Shown: piece by piece, positions 8,275 through 17,053 of the stretch | Layout: every line of letters starts with the position of its first letter | Position numbering within the stretch: the stretch's first letter is position 1 | Assembly (NCBI RefSeq): GCF_014207905.1 | Contig: NZ_JACHLB010000005.1 | Location: forward strand, 124,001-188,000 | Direction of reading: 5' to 3' | DNA from: Flavobacterium notoginsengisoli | GTDB lineage: Bacteria; Bacteroidota; Bacteroidia; Flavobacteriales; Flavobacteriaceae | DNA length: 64,000 bases | The notes under the pieces: model-generated | Told to the model about the DNA's origin: nothing | What the model saw: the letters and a program-made list of their open reading frames with translations, nothing else | Database searches by the model: none | Position numbers and translations under genes: made by a program

Positions 8275-10131
8275 TTATCCTTTTAACCATGCATTTTTAA
8301 GTTTCTCTTTTGAGGCATCTGTTGCTTTAAAAGTTTCTGCTTCTTCGTATGGTAATTTCACAGTTCCTTTAATAGTTTCTTCCTTAGTACCACGTTTTGT
8401 TTTTAGTGTAATTGGATCGTTTTCTTTCCAGTTTTCACTTTCTGTAATTAAATCATAAATGTTATCTAAGTTGTATGATTTGTTGTTTACAGTCAAAATT
8501 TTATCACCACCTTTTAAATTCAAGCTTTTGAAGAATTCAATTGATTCTGACTCAGGACGAACAGCTATTTCTTTTGTAGCTTTATCAATTGTAATATTTG
8601 GAGTTTGTCCTTTAATGAATGGATTTCCTGGTTTTTTCTCAGTAGCTTTTGTAACTCCAACTTTAGCTAAATAAAAATCGTAAGGAATTGGAGTTGTTCC
8701 TGCTACATATTTGTTTAAGAATTCTCCAACTTCTGGATAGGTCAATGAAGTGATTTTAGCAAACAATTCATCATCGTTAAATGGTTTTTCAACACCATAT
8801 TCGTCAGATAATTTGTGCATTAAATCTAAAATACCTCTTTCTCCGTTGCTTTTCTCTCTAATGATAATATCGATGCACATTCCGATTAAAGCTCCTTTTT
8901 GATACACATTTAAATATTGATCTTTATAAGGCTGCTCTAATACATTTTTACTCATTAAAGTAAATGACATGGTATCGTCTAAACTTTTAGCCTGATCAAT
9001 TTTATCTGCAATTCTAGTGTAGAATTCTGCTTCATCAATCAAACCTTGGTTGATTTGGAAAAGGTTAGCAAAATATTCTGTAACTCCTTCATACATCCAT
9101 AAATGCTCAGACATTTTTGGCGCATTGTAGTCAAAAAACTGAATTTCTTTTGAGTGAATAGTCAATGGCGTAACAATGTGGAAAAATTCATGCGAAACGA
9201 CATCTTTCATAGCTTCAACCAACTTTTCTTTTGACATTGATTCTGGCAAAACTACTGTTGTTGCAGTTGGATGCTCTAAAGCTCCAAAACCATGAGCGTC
9301 GTCTTTTGCCGCGCTTGATAAATACAATAAAACGGTATATTTTTTAGTAGAATTTACTTTTCCTAAAAAGTTTTTCTGCGCCGTCATCATCGTTTTCATT
9401 TCTGGCGTAATGCTTTCTGCTGTATATTTTCCAGTAGGAGAGTAAACTGCAATTAAGATATCCATTCCGTTTACATTAAATGTAGTGTAATCTGGTTTAG
9501 AATACATAATTGGATTTTCTACCAAAATAGCATAACGAGAAGTTGTAAATATATCTGAAGTATTGCTAGCATCTTGGTCTGTCATAGAAGTTGCTCCCCA
9601 AAGTGTTTCAGGATGTGTAACAGTAACTTTGTATGGAACATCTAATTTATCTTGAAAATATCCAACAAAACCATGAGTATTTAACATGAAGTTTTTACCA
9701 GCATCGATGTTAGTTCCTGCTGGAGAGAAAACGTCATCGTTACCAAACCCTGTTCCTTTTTCAGTGTCGAAAGTATCGTTTACTAAATAAGTAATTTTCT
9801 TTAAAGTTTTTGCATTTGAGATTGACCAAGAGTTGTCGTCAATTCTTTTTACAGTAAGCGGATTTCCTTTAGCATCAAATGCTTTGAAATCTTCTGAATA
9901 TTTTCCGTAATTATCTGTAGAATAAGTTCCAGGAACTGTTTTCGGAATACTATAAACAATTTCATCAGTTTTAATTGCTGGAGGAGTTACTGTTACCAGT
10001 ACTTTATCGTCTTTAACGTCGGTTAGATTGATATTAACTTCTACCGTATTGCTTTTTGCGGTACCAGTGCTACCTGTCTTACAGCTCCAAAATGTAACCG
10101 CTAGAGCTAAGGAGTAAAGTATTTTTTTCAT
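8275..10131 (-). CDS. M61 family (glycyl-aminopeptidase-like) metallopeptidase lipoprotein with PDZ domain
   Basis: The 618-residue protein starts with a lipoprotein signal MKKILYSLALAVTFWSC, so the start is set at the ATG at 10131 and not at the longer hydrophobic frame to 10236. After an N-terminal beta domain comes the zinc-binding motif HEFFH (in VVSHEFFHIVTPLTIHSKEI), with a downstream glutamate in MYEGVTEYFA as the likely third ligand. A C-terminal PDZ-like domain is seen at LKGGDKILTVNNKSY. This is the M61 arrangement; characterised members release N-terminal glycine or alanine. Attachment to the cell envelope through the lipidated cysteine is inferred. A bidirectional terminator lies at its 3' side. 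Confidence 0.9.
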   Translation of the reverse strand: MKKILYSLALAVTFWSCKTGSTGTAKSNTVEVNINLTDVKDDKVLVTVTPPAIKTDEIVYSIPKTVPGTYSTDNYGKYSEDFKAFDAKGNPLTVKRIDDNSWSISNAKTLKKITYLVNDTFDTEKGTGFGNDDVFSPAGTNIDAGKNFMLNTHGFVGYFQDKLDVPYKVTVTHPETLWGATSMTDQDASNTSDIFTTSRYAILVENPIMYSKPDYTTFNVNGMDILIAVYSPTGKYTAESITPEMKTMMTAQKNFLGKVNSTKKYTVLLYLSSAAKDDAHGFGALEHPTATTVVLPESMSKEKLVEAMKDVVSHEFFHIVTPLTIHSKEIQFFDYNAPKMSEHLWMYEGVTEYFANLFQINQGLIDEAEFYTRIADKIDQAKSLDDTMSFTLMSKNVLEQPYKDQYLNVYQKGALIGMCIDIIIREKSNGERGILDLMHKLSDEYGVEKPFNDDELFAKITSLTYPEVGEFLNKYVAGTTPIPYDFYLAKVGVTKATEKKPGNPFIKGQTPNITIDKATKEIAVRPESESIEFFKSLNLKGGDKILTVNNKSYNLDNIYDLITESENWKENDPITLKTKRGTKEETIKGTVKLPYEEAETFKATDASKEKLKNAWLKG

Positions 10132-10204
10132 TTGAATATATTTAGTTATAGTATTTGTCACAAAAAGTGTCAAAAAGTTACTTAAAAATAACAATAAATT
10201 TAAA

Positions 10205-10232
10205 ATAAAAAAAACTCCTGAAAAACAGGAGC
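10205..10232 (-). terminator. Terminator after the DUF2805 gene
   Basis: Read on the minus strand, the stem CTCCTG / CAGGAG with a five-base loop is followed by a run of T, directly after the stop codon at 10241. Confidence 0.85.
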
Positions 10233-10240
10233 TCAAAAGT

Positions 10241-10519
10241 TTAGTCTAGTTTATTTTTTATATAATATTTTCCATCCAAATCTTCATCAAAATCATCTAT
10301 TTTTACTGGTTTTGGTTTTGGTTTGTTTGCGATTGCCTTCTTTTTCCACATCTCAAATTTTTCAAGAGGCATCTTCTTTTTCATGATTTCCAGAACTTCT
10401 TTTTCTGCTAATCCAAATTCTTTTTTTATAATTTCAAATGGATTTTTTTCTTCTAAAGCTAACGAAACAAGTCTTTCGGTTTGCTCCCAAGTCAATTCTT
10501 TGCGGCTACTCTTTTTCAT
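10241..10519 (-). CDS. DUF2805 / TIGR03643-type small protein
   Basis: This 92-residue basic protein contains the segment NPFEIIKKEFGLAEKEVLEI followed by MKKKMPLEKFEMWKKK, which matches the pattern I know for the DUF2805 (TIGR03643) family: a helix-turn-helix-like core, then a Trp-Lys-rich basic helix. The C-terminal tail is charged (PKPKPVKIDDFDEDLDG). The fold suggests nucleic acid binding, but no function is established to my knowledge. It has its own terminator and a gap of about 120 bases from the next gene. Confidence 0.75.
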   Translation of the reverse strand: MKKSSRKELTWEQTERLVSLALEEKNPFEIIKKEFGLAEKEVLEIMKKKMPLEKFEMWKKKAIANKPKPKPVKIDDFDEDLDGKYYIKNKLD

Positions 10520-10640
10520 CTCGTGAAAATTAATTCAAAATAGGGTGTTAATTATTAATAGATTGATTCTCAATTTATGTATCAATATTAAAAAAAAAAA
10601 TAATAAGTTGTTTCGGTAGAGTATATTTTTTTTAATGTTT

Positions 10641-11468
10641 TTAGCTGTTTTTAAAGGATCGTGATTTTTCAAATGGTATTTTTAACAGATTCTTTAGTCT
10701 GTTGTTTTCTTCCAGCTTCATGTGCGTATCCACTCCATAAATCAATTGATCTTTATGAAGGTAGGTAAAAGTCCCAAAAAGACGATCCCAGACTGAAAAT
10801 ATATTTCCATAATTACTATCTGTATACGGCAGCACATAATGATGATGTACTTTATGCATGTTTGGAGAAACAATAAAATAACTCAGAAAAGTGTCCAGTT
10901 TTTCTGGTAATGAAATATTTGCATGATTAAACTGTGAAGCGACCACAGATAAAGATTGGTAGAGAAAAACCATCCACATTGGTGAACCAACAATCAAAAC
11001 ACCCAAAGTGGTAAAGATAAAACGAATCACACTTTCGCCAGGATGATGTCTATTAGCGGTTGTAGTGTCAATCCAAATATCTGTGTGATGTACTAAATGA
11101 AATTGCCACAGATATTTAAATTTATGTTGAACAAAATGGGCTAAATAAGCGCCAATTAAATCTAACAGCAATAAGCCAATTATGGTATAAAGCCAAACAG
11201 GTATTTCGGGTAGCCATTGCAAAATTCCAAAATGATTTTCTATTGTCCAGCTCGCAGTTCTGATTAGAATGAAAGCCAAAATAAAATTGACAACAATAGT
11301 GGTGAAGGTAAAAAAGAAATTTATTCCGGCGTGTGGCCACTTTTTGTATTGCATTCTGAATAATGGAAATGAATTTTCTATTAACCAGAAAATAGTAATT
11401 CCGCCAACAAGAATAAGGCTTCTGTGTGAAGATGGAATCGTGCTGAAGTAAGAAATAATTTCGTTCAT
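10641..11468 (-). CDS. Sterol desaturase / fatty acid hydroxylase family membrane protein
   Basis: The 275-residue integral membrane protein has the di-iron histidine clusters of the fatty acid hydroxylase superfamily: HFVQHKFKYLWQFHLVHH (H..HK...H.HH), then NRHHPGES, then NMHKVHHHYVLP. Hydrophobic segments lie near residues 16-34, 48-72, 88-112 and 145-165. Such enzymes hydroxylate or desaturate lipid substrates using oxygen. The actual substrate (lipid acyl chain, carotenoid or other) cannot be read from the sequence. It is monocistronic in appearance. Confidence 0.88.
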   Translation of the reverse strand: MNEIISYFSTIPSSHRSLILVGGITIFWLIENSFPLFRMQYKKWPHAGINFFFTFTTIVVNFILAFILIRTASWTIENHFGILQWLPEIPVWLYTIIGLLLLDLIGAYLAHFVQHKFKYLWQFHLVHHTDIWIDTTTANRHHPGESVIRFIFTTLGVLIVGSPMWMVFLYQSLSVVASQFNHANISLPEKLDTFLSYFIVSPNMHKVHHHYVLPYTDSNYGNIFSVWDRLFGTFTYLHKDQLIYGVDTHMKLEENNRLKNLLKIPFEKSRSFKNS

Positions 11469-11592
11469 AATAATAAATATTTGAGTTGAAATAGTGTTTT
11501 CTTGTCGATTTTATCCAAAGAAAAAGAGAAAACCAAATATAAATATATCTGATTTTCTCTTTCGAAATAAATTATGGGCTAATTTATAATTA

Positions 11593-11832
11593 TTATTTTT
11601 TGATGAGGCTTATAATAAACAGCAAAACCCAAGCTCCACCTACAGCAATCAAAATTTGCCAAAGAAGTCCGCCGCCACCAATACCAAGTTTACCAGCAAT
11701 CCATCCACCTATAAATCCGCCGATGATTCCAACAATGATATTGCCAATTAAGCCAAAGCCTGCGCCTTTCCAAATTTGTCCGGCCAACCAGCCAGAAATT
11801 GCGCCAATAAGCAGAAAATATAAAAATTCCAT
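11593..11832 (-). CDS. GlsB/YeaQ/YmgE family membrane protein
   Basis: The 79-residue, very glycine-rich hydrophobic protein has the family pattern GAISGWLAGQIWKG.GFGLIGNI..GI.GG and a C-terminal hydrophobic helix, about three short membrane segments. The family (formerly called transglycosylase-associated) is linked to stress responses, but its mechanism is unknown. It follows the aquaporin gene by 33 bases on the same strand and is probably cotranscribed. Confidence 0.88.
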   Translation of the reverse strand: MEFLYFLLIGAISGWLAGQIWKGAGFGLIGNIIVGIIGGFIGGWIAGKLGIGGGGLLWQILIAVGGAWVLLFIISLIKK

Positions 11833-11865
11833 ATAATTTTGATTTTAATGATTTATTTTATTGAA

Positions 11866-12573
11866 TTACTTTTCGTTATGATTTTGAAGTAAGTTTTTGT
11901 AAATGAGACCCGCAACTATAGCTCCGAGAATTGGCGCTACCCAAAATAACCACACTTGCGATAAAGGTTCACCTCCAGTAAAAACTGCCTGAGACAATGA
12001 TCTTGCTGGGTTTACTGAAGTATTGGTAATCGGAATACTGATTAAGTGAATTAAAGTTAACCCTAAACCAATTGCTACCCCACAGAAAGGTGTACTTGCA
12101 AATTTGTCTGTAGCACCTAAAATAATTATTAAGAAAAATAATGTCAGAACAAACTCGGCGATAAAACACGCTTGAAGAGAATATCCATCAGGAGAAAAAG
12201 CTCCAAAACCATTTGAGGCAAATGCTCCAGCTTTAGTATTATCAATTACAAAACCTGCTTTTCCTGAGGCGATTGTATACAAAGTTCCCGCCGCAGCAAT
12301 CGCTCCAACGCATTGTGCAATGATGTAAGGAATAAGATCTTTAGCAGAAAATCTTCCACCAGCCCACAATCCAATAGAAACTGCAGGATTAAAATGACCG
12401 CCAGAAATATGACCAACTGCATATGCCATAGTCAAAACTGTTAAACCAAATGCTAGGGCCACACCTGCAAAACCAATTCCTAATTCCGGAACTCCTGCTG
12501 CAAAAATAGCGCTTCCGCAACCTCCAAAAACAAGCCAATAAGTTCCGAAGAACTCAGCAAATAATTTTTTCAT
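11866..12573 (-). CDS. aqpZ: Aquaporin Z-type MIP channel
   Basis: The 235-residue membrane protein has both aquaporin signature loops, HFNPAVS and SVNPARS, with six hydrophobic helices, the layout of the MIP family. The region before the first NPA (GHISGGHFNPAVSIG) and NTSVNPARSLSQAVF is of the water-selective AqpZ type rather than the glycerol facilitator type. It sits between DoxX-like and GlsB-like genes with gaps of about 30 bases, suggesting a small membrane-stress operon transcribed from right to left. Confidence 0.93.
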   Translation of the reverse strand: MKKLFAEFFGTYWLVFGGCGSAIFAAGVPELGIGFAGVALAFGLTVLTMAYAVGHISGGHFNPAVSIGLWAGGRFSAKDLIPYIIAQCVGAIAAAGTLYTIASGKAGFVIDNTKAGAFASNGFGAFSPDGYSLQACFIAEFVLTLFFLIIILGATDKFASTPFCGVAIGLGLTLIHLISIPITNTSVNPARSLSQAVFTGGEPLSQVWLFWVAPILGAIVAGLIYKNLLQNHNEK

Positions 12574-12601
12574 AATAAAATAATTTAATTAATGGTTAAT
12601 G

Positions 12602-12958
12602 TTAGAATATATATTGGTAAGCCCAATAAATTAAAACAATTTGTAAGGGCAAACGTACAAATAAAATCCATCTTGGTAAACCAAAACCTGCTTTTTTATT
12701 TTGAAACATGTATAAATTTGCAGGAAAAACAGCGATAAGTAAAGCTATAATTCCCCAGGCGGCGAAGAGTGTAGTCGCAGGTATAGTGAGCAGAATGCCT
12801 AATATTATTTCGGCAGCACCACTTAAAATATTTATTAATTTTGGATTCTGAAAAATAGGAGGAATGATTTTGATGTACATTCCGGGTTTCCTAAAATGAT
12901 TAATTCCAGCACCTATATAAAGTAAAGCCATTAAATATAAATGCCAAGGTAAAATCAT
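12602..12958 (-). CDS. DoxX-like family membrane protein
   Basis: The 118-residue protein has four hydrophobic helices and the opening pattern of DoxX-like proteins (LLYIGAGINHFRKPGMYIKI, then GAAEIILGILL). The molecular role of this subfamily is unclear; related DoxX/DoxD proteins are linked to redox processes in the membrane. It is the first gene of a probable operon with aqpZ and the GlsB-like gene. Confidence 0.82.
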   Translation of the reverse strand: MILPWHLYLMALLYIGAGINHFRKPGMYIKIIPPIFQNPKLINILSGAAEIILGILLTIPATTLFAAWGIIALLIAVFPANLYMFQNKKAGFGLPRWILFVRLPLQIVLIYWAYQYIF

Positions 12959-13045
12959 GATAGCTAGTTGTTTATCACGAATTTATAAAAAAATTAACAA
13001 TTATTGCATTACAGAAGGTCTTTTTTTAAGAATGTTTATTCTGAG

Positions 13046-13945
13046 TTATTTTTTGGACTTAAAATTTACATTCATAATAATTATGGCAAGAATAATTAGT
13101 ACAATTCCAACCCATTGAGAAAAGATTACTTTTTCGTTCAATAAAACATAAGCCATCATTACAGAAACTGGCAATTCGAGTGCAGATACGATACTTCCAA
13201 GTCCAATACCAGTTAAAGGAAAACCAGCATTCATTAGCATTGGTGGAATTATAGTTCCGAAAAGAGACAAAACAATTCCCCATTTTAAGAAAATTTCAAG
13301 ATTAAAAGGAGTAACTTGAGTAAAAAATGCAAAAGAGAAAACAATAATCGATCCGCCTAAAAGCATATAAAGACTTCTTTGGGCTGATGAAATTTCAATT
13401 GCTACACGATTTGCGGTAAACATAGTAGTTGTAAAAGAAGCCGCAGCCATTATTCCCCATGCTAAACCTCTCCAATCGAGTGTGATATCATTATTAATAA
13501 TATTTGTTGCTAAAACAGTCCCAAAAAGTACAATCAATACAGCAATAACTTTTTGTTTTGAAGGTAATTTTTTTTCTAAAATCATTTCAAGTAAAACCCC
13601 CATCCAAACCGTTTGCATTAATAAAACGATTCCGATAGAAACGGGAATATATTTTACAGCTAGATAGTAAAATAAACTGGTCATTCCTAAAGAAGTTCCA
13701 GCAAGCATTAAACTAAAAATGTTTTTAGGAGTAGCTTTAACTGCTTGATTTTTGTTTTTTATTCTCTGAAAAAGATTGATTAGAAGAATACCTGTAATTC
13801 CATAAATAAATTGTGAACTCGTAACTTCTGCAGTCGTGTATCCTTCAGAATAGGCTATTTTTACAAAAGTAGCCAGCATTCCGTATGTTGTTGCACCTAA
13901 AGCAACCAAAAAAACACCTTTTAATACATTGTTTTGAGACATCAT
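13046..13945 (-). CDS. EamA/DMT family transporter
   Basis: The 299-residue protein has about ten hydrophobic helices in two EamA repeats (residues about 10-140 and 155-292), the architecture of the drug/metabolite transporter superfamily, which exports amino acids and other small metabolites. Typical signs are the first-helix region LVALGATTYGMLATFVKIAY and a conserved Pro/Glu near helix nine (SALELPVSVMMAYVLLNEK). Substrate unknown. A TACCTTTG promoter box precedes it by about 30 bases. Confidence 0.9.
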   Translation of the reverse strand: MMSQNNVLKGVFLVALGATTYGMLATFVKIAYSEGYTTAEVTSSQFIYGITGILLINLFQRIKNKNQAVKATPKNIFSLMLAGTSLGMTSLFYYLAVKYIPVSIGIVLLMQTVWMGVLLEMILEKKLPSKQKVIAVLIVLFGTVLATNIINNDITLDWRGLAWGIMAAASFTTTMFTANRVAIEISSAQRSLYMLLGGSIIVFSFAFFTQVTPFNLEIFLKWGIVLSLFGTIIPPMLMNAGFPLTGIGLGSIVSALELPVSVMMAYVLLNEKVIFSQWVGIVLIILAIIIMNVNFKSKK

Positions 13946-13975
13946 AATTTATCTATTTTTAAAAATTCAAGCCGG

Positions 13976-13983
13976 CAAAGGTA
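13976..13983 (-). promoter_or_regulatory. -7 box of the EamA transporter gene
   Basis: Minus-strand TACCTTTG matches TAnnTTTG; predicted transcription start near 13972, about 27 bases before the ATG. Confidence 0.55.
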
Positions 13984-14098
13984 GGTTATTTTATTTATGA
14001 TTTTATCGTACTATGTTGAGAAAATTGATTTAATGCTAATAAAATTGAATTTTAAACTCTTGAATTGTGAATTGTTTAAAAATGTAAATATTTAGTAT

Positions 14099-14133
14099 AA
14101 AAAAAAGCCATCAAAAATAGTTCTGATGGCTTT
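14099..14133 (-). terminator. Terminator of the gldI/PPIase operon
   Basis: Minus-strand stem AAAGCCATCA / TGATGGCTTT is followed by further T residues, 28 bases after the last gene of the operon. Confidence 0.88.
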
Positions 14134-14161
14134 CTATAATAAAGAATAATTATTCTACGTC

Positions 14162-15268
14162 TTAATTAGGCTGATTTTGATAGGTTTCAATTTCAAAAAT
14201 CAAAGTAGCATTTGGTGGAATAACTCCGCCTGCACCTTTTTCTCCATAAGCTAAATTAGAAGGAAGGAAGAAAATTGCTTTTTCTCCATCTGTCATCATG
14301 TCAAGAGCCTCAAGAAAACCTGGAATCATACCGTCTTTTTTACCAACTGTAAAAGGAAAAGCTTTGTAACCGCCTTGTGCATCTCGGTTTGCGTCGTATT
14401 TTCCGTAAGTTTTAGCTACACTTGCCATACTGCTGTCAAATAGGTTGCCATCTTCAAAATATCCTGCATAATGAAAGTAAATATTTGATCCTTCTGCACC
14501 TTTAACTCCAGTTCCTTTTTTTGTAATAAAATACTTTAGACCAGATGCAGTTGTCGTTGCTTTTGCTTTTGTTTCAGTAAAATAAGCAGCTTTAATTTGA
14601 GCTTTTTTCATTTCATCGCTGAAAATTTTTACTGCATCAAATTTTTTAGCGGCAGTTCCTTTGCGAGTAATTGTAATTTTTGTCATTACATCGTCTTGAA
14701 CAATTTTATTTACATTGTCCATTCCAGAAACTACATGTCCGAAAATAGTATGTTTTCCGTTTAACCAAGGAGTGTCTTTATGTGTAATAAAAAATTGGCT
14801 TCCGTTTGTAGCAGGACCAGAATTTGCCATTGCTAAAACACCACCTTTTTCAAATTTTAAATCTGTAACAAATTCGTCTTTAAAAGAATATCCAGGGCCT
14901 CCAGATCCATTTCCATCTGGATCACCACCTTGAATCATAAAATCGTTTATAACTCTATGAAATTTTAAGCCATCATAAAATGGTTTTCCTTTCAATTTAT
15001 CAGCTTTAACAAAAGGATTTTTCCCTTCAGCTAAAGTGATGAAATTTGCTACTGTTACAGGAGCTTTTACGTATTCTAAAGAAACAACAATATCTCCTTT
15101 TGTAGTAGAAATTGTTGCAAAAATTCCGTCTTCTGGATTTGGCGTTGCAGCTGGTTTTGCTGCTGTTGCCGTTTTTGGTTTTGCAGCAGGCTTCGCTGCA
15201 GGTTTTTTAGTTTGTGCTTGAATGTTTATTATTGCTAAGCAAAATAAAAATAAAAATCTATACTTCAT
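14162..15268 (-). CDS. Secreted cyclophilin-FKBP fusion peptidyl-prolyl isomerase
   Basis: The 368-residue protein has a signal peptide (MKYRFLFLFCLAIINIQAQ), a low-complexity Lys/Pro/Ala linker near residues 20-45, a cyclophilin domain (FHRVINDFMIQGGDP, FFITHKDTPWLNGKHTIFG) at about 48-215, and an FKBP domain (GSNIYFHYAGYFEDGNLFDS, PGFLEALDMM, LAYGEKGAGGVIPPNATLIF) at about 245-365. Both fold-catalyst families speed proline isomerisation, so it is a two-headed envelope PPIase. It is the last gene of an operon behind gldI and resembles its neighbour closely, suggesting tandem duplication. Confidence 0.93.
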   Translation of the reverse strand: MKYRFLFLFCLAIINIQAQTKKPAAKPAAKPKTATAAKPAATPNPEDGIFATISTTKGDIVVSLEYVKAPVTVANFITLAEGKNPFVKADKLKGKPFYDGLKFHRVINDFMIQGGDPDGNGSGGPGYSFKDEFVTDLKFEKGGVLAMANSGPATNGSQFFITHKDTPWLNGKHTIFGHVVSGMDNVNKIVQDDVMTKITITRKGTAAKKFDAVKIFSDEMKKAQIKAAYFTETKAKATTTASGLKYFITKKGTGVKGAEGSNIYFHYAGYFEDGNLFDSSMASVAKTYGKYDANRDAQGGYKAFPFTVGKKDGMIPGFLEALDMMTDGEKAIFFLPSNLAYGEKGAGGVIPPNATLIFEIETYQNQPN

Positions 15269-15303
15269 TACTTTAGTATTTAAGTCTGTCTGTGATTAAC
15301 TTT

Positions 15304-16380
15304 TTATGGTTTATCTGTTATTTGAATTTCGAAAATAATATTGGCATTTGGTGGAATTACTCCTCCAGCTCCAGTTGCTCCGTAAGCTAAATGTGATGGA
15401 ATGAAAATAACTGCTTTATCTCCCAATGAAAGCTGTTCAACTCCCTCAATAAAACCAGGAATTAAACCTTCTTTTTTACCTACTTGAAACTGAATTGGCT
15501 GATATGCTTTTGCTTCAGCTCTAGCTGGATCAAATTTTCCGAATTGTTTTGCAACACTTTCAATACTTGTATCAAATAAAGTTCCGTCTTCAAGGAAACC
15601 AGCATAGTGAATAAAAATTTGGCTTCCTGCAGCAGGTTTTTTACCGTTTCCTTTTTCAGTAATTGTATATTCTAAACCGCTTGCAGTTTTAGTTGCTTTT
15701 GCTTTTATAGCTGCATAAGAAGCTACTTTTTCTTTTTGAACAGCTGCCGCTTTGATTTGTTCTTTCGAAATATCAGCAAAATAGTCATGGAATACTTTTA
15801 CAGCGTCAAATTTCTTAGCCGCTTCACCATTTCTAATGATTGTTACAGAAACAATATTGTCACCTTGAACTACTTTATTTACAACTTCTTGTGTTTTTGC
15901 ATCTACCACATGGCCAAAGATAGTGTGTTTGTTGTCTAACCAAGGAGTTTCAACATGCGTGATAAAAAATTGACTGCTGTTTGTTCCAGGTCCGTTGTTT
16001 GCCATTGCTAAAACGCCGGCTTTGTCAAATTTTAAATCTGAGAATTCATCTTTAAATTTATAACCTGTATCACCAGAACCAGTTCCTAGAGGATCTCCAG
16101 ACTGAATCATGAAATTTTCAATAACTCTATGGAATTTTAAACCATCAAAAAAAGGTTTCTTTTTTAGGTTTTCGTGTACGACAAATTCGTTTTTACCTTC
16201 AGCTAAAGTCACAAAATTAGCAACAGTAATTGGTGCTTTCTTATAGTCAAGTTCTACAATGATATGTCCTTTGTTTGTTTCTATATCGGCATATAAACCA
16301 TCAGGTAGATTGCTATGGTCGTCTTTACAAGAATAAAATGAGCTAACGGCAATTAGTAATAATAAAATAATCTTTTTCAT
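15304..16380 (-). CDS. Lipoprotein cyclophilin-FKBP fusion peptidyl-prolyl isomerase
   Basis: The 358-residue protein begins with a lipoprotein signal (LLIAVSSFYSC), then a cyclophilin domain (FHRVIENFMIQSGDP, FFITHVETPWLDNKHTIFG) and an FKBP domain (GSQIFIHYAGFLEDGTLFDT, PGFIEGVEQL, LAYGATGAGGVIPPNANIIF). Domain order and length match the next gene downstream, so the two are paralogues: one lipid-anchored, one soluble in the periplasm. It begins 14 bases after the gldI stop. A role in folding envelope or motility proteins is inferred from position. Confidence 0.93.
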   Translation of the reverse strand: MKKIILLLLIAVSSFYSCKDDHSNLPDGLYADIETNKGHIIVELDYKKAPITVANFVTLAEGKNEFVVHENLKKKPFFDGLKFHRVIENFMIQSGDPLGTGSGDTGYKFKDEFSDLKFDKAGVLAMANNGPGTNSSQFFITHVETPWLDNKHTIFGHVVDAKTQEVVNKVVQGDNIVSVTIIRNGEAAKKFDAVKVFHDYFADISKEQIKAAAVQKEKVASYAAIKAKATKTASGLEYTITEKGNGKKPAAGSQIFIHYAGFLEDGTLFDTSIESVAKQFGKFDPARAEAKAYQPIQFQVGKKEGLIPGFIEGVEQLSLGDKAVIFIPSHLAYGATGAGGVIPPNANIIFEIQITDKP

Positions 16381-16394
16381 TTAAGATATGTTTT

Positions 16395-17045
16395 TTATGG
16401 AGTTAATGTATCTTTTTTAGCTGGTGCCACAGGTTTTGCAGCTGTAGGTTTTGGAGTTGTTGTTTTTGGGGCTTGTGCTGTAGCGGTTTGAGCAGCTGGA
16501 TCTGGAACAAAATTTCTTAAAGTAACAGTGACCATTAAAGGTTCGTTTGTTCCAATTTTTTTATTGTCGCCATGATAGCCATAAGCCATATGTGAAGGAA
16601 ATAAAAAAGTCACGGTTTCATTTTTATGCATTCGCTTGATTCCGTCACGCAAACCCATCATAATATCTTGTTTGTCTACATAATAGGTTTGAGGTCCAAG
16701 GTCTGATTCAGAGTAAATGATTTTGCCTTCAAGATCTTTTACTTCCATGTTGAAATAGGCAATATCGCCTTTTCTTGGCGCAGCAGTTTCGGCAGAATTT
16801 TTTTCTTCATAATTAAACCAATAACCTTTTGGAGTAGCATAATACTTAACTTTCGGATTGTTTTTAATTATTTTTTTAATGACATCTTCTTCGCTCGCCA
16901 CTAATTTTTTATTTCGATCTGCTGATGTTTTCATGAAAGTTCCCGAAGCACTAGAAATAGGTCTTCTGGCTTCTTCATGATGCTTACAGCTGACTAAAAA
17001 AGCAGCAAAAAGCAAACTGTAAATACTCAATTTTAGGTTATTCAT
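16395..17045 (-). CDS. gldI: Gliding motility-associated FKBP-type lipoprotein GldI
   Basis: The 216-residue lipoprotein (signal LLFAAFLVSC) has one FKBP-type domain (GDIAYFNMEVKDLEGKIIYS, GLRDGIKRMHKNETVTFLFP, SHMAYGYHGDNKKIG) and a C-terminal Ala/Pro/Thr/Lys-rich tail. GldI of Flavobacterium johnsoniae is a lipid-anchored PPIase-like protein needed for gliding; this protein matches its size, anchor and genomic place next to a DHH phosphoesterase gene. The gene begins 8 bases after the DHH gene. The T9SS-tailed protease at 54.5 kb supports a gliding/type IX system in this genome. Confidence 0.88.
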   Translation of the reverse strand: MNNLKLSIYSLLFAAFLVSCKHHEEARRPISSASGTFMKTSADRNKKLVASEEDVIKKIIKNNPKVKYYATPKGYWFNYEEKNSAETAAPRKGDIAYFNMEVKDLEGKIIYSESDLGPQTYYVDKQDIMMGLRDGIKRMHKNETVTFLFPSHMAYGYHGDNKKIGTNEPLMVTVTLRNFVPDPAAQTATAQAPKTTTPKPTAAKPVAPAKKDTLTP

Positions 17046-17053
17046 CGATTGGG

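Noticed and set aside
10132..10236. N-terminal extension of the M61 peptidase
   Set aside because: It would place a second hydrophobic stretch before a complete lipoprotein signal peptide.
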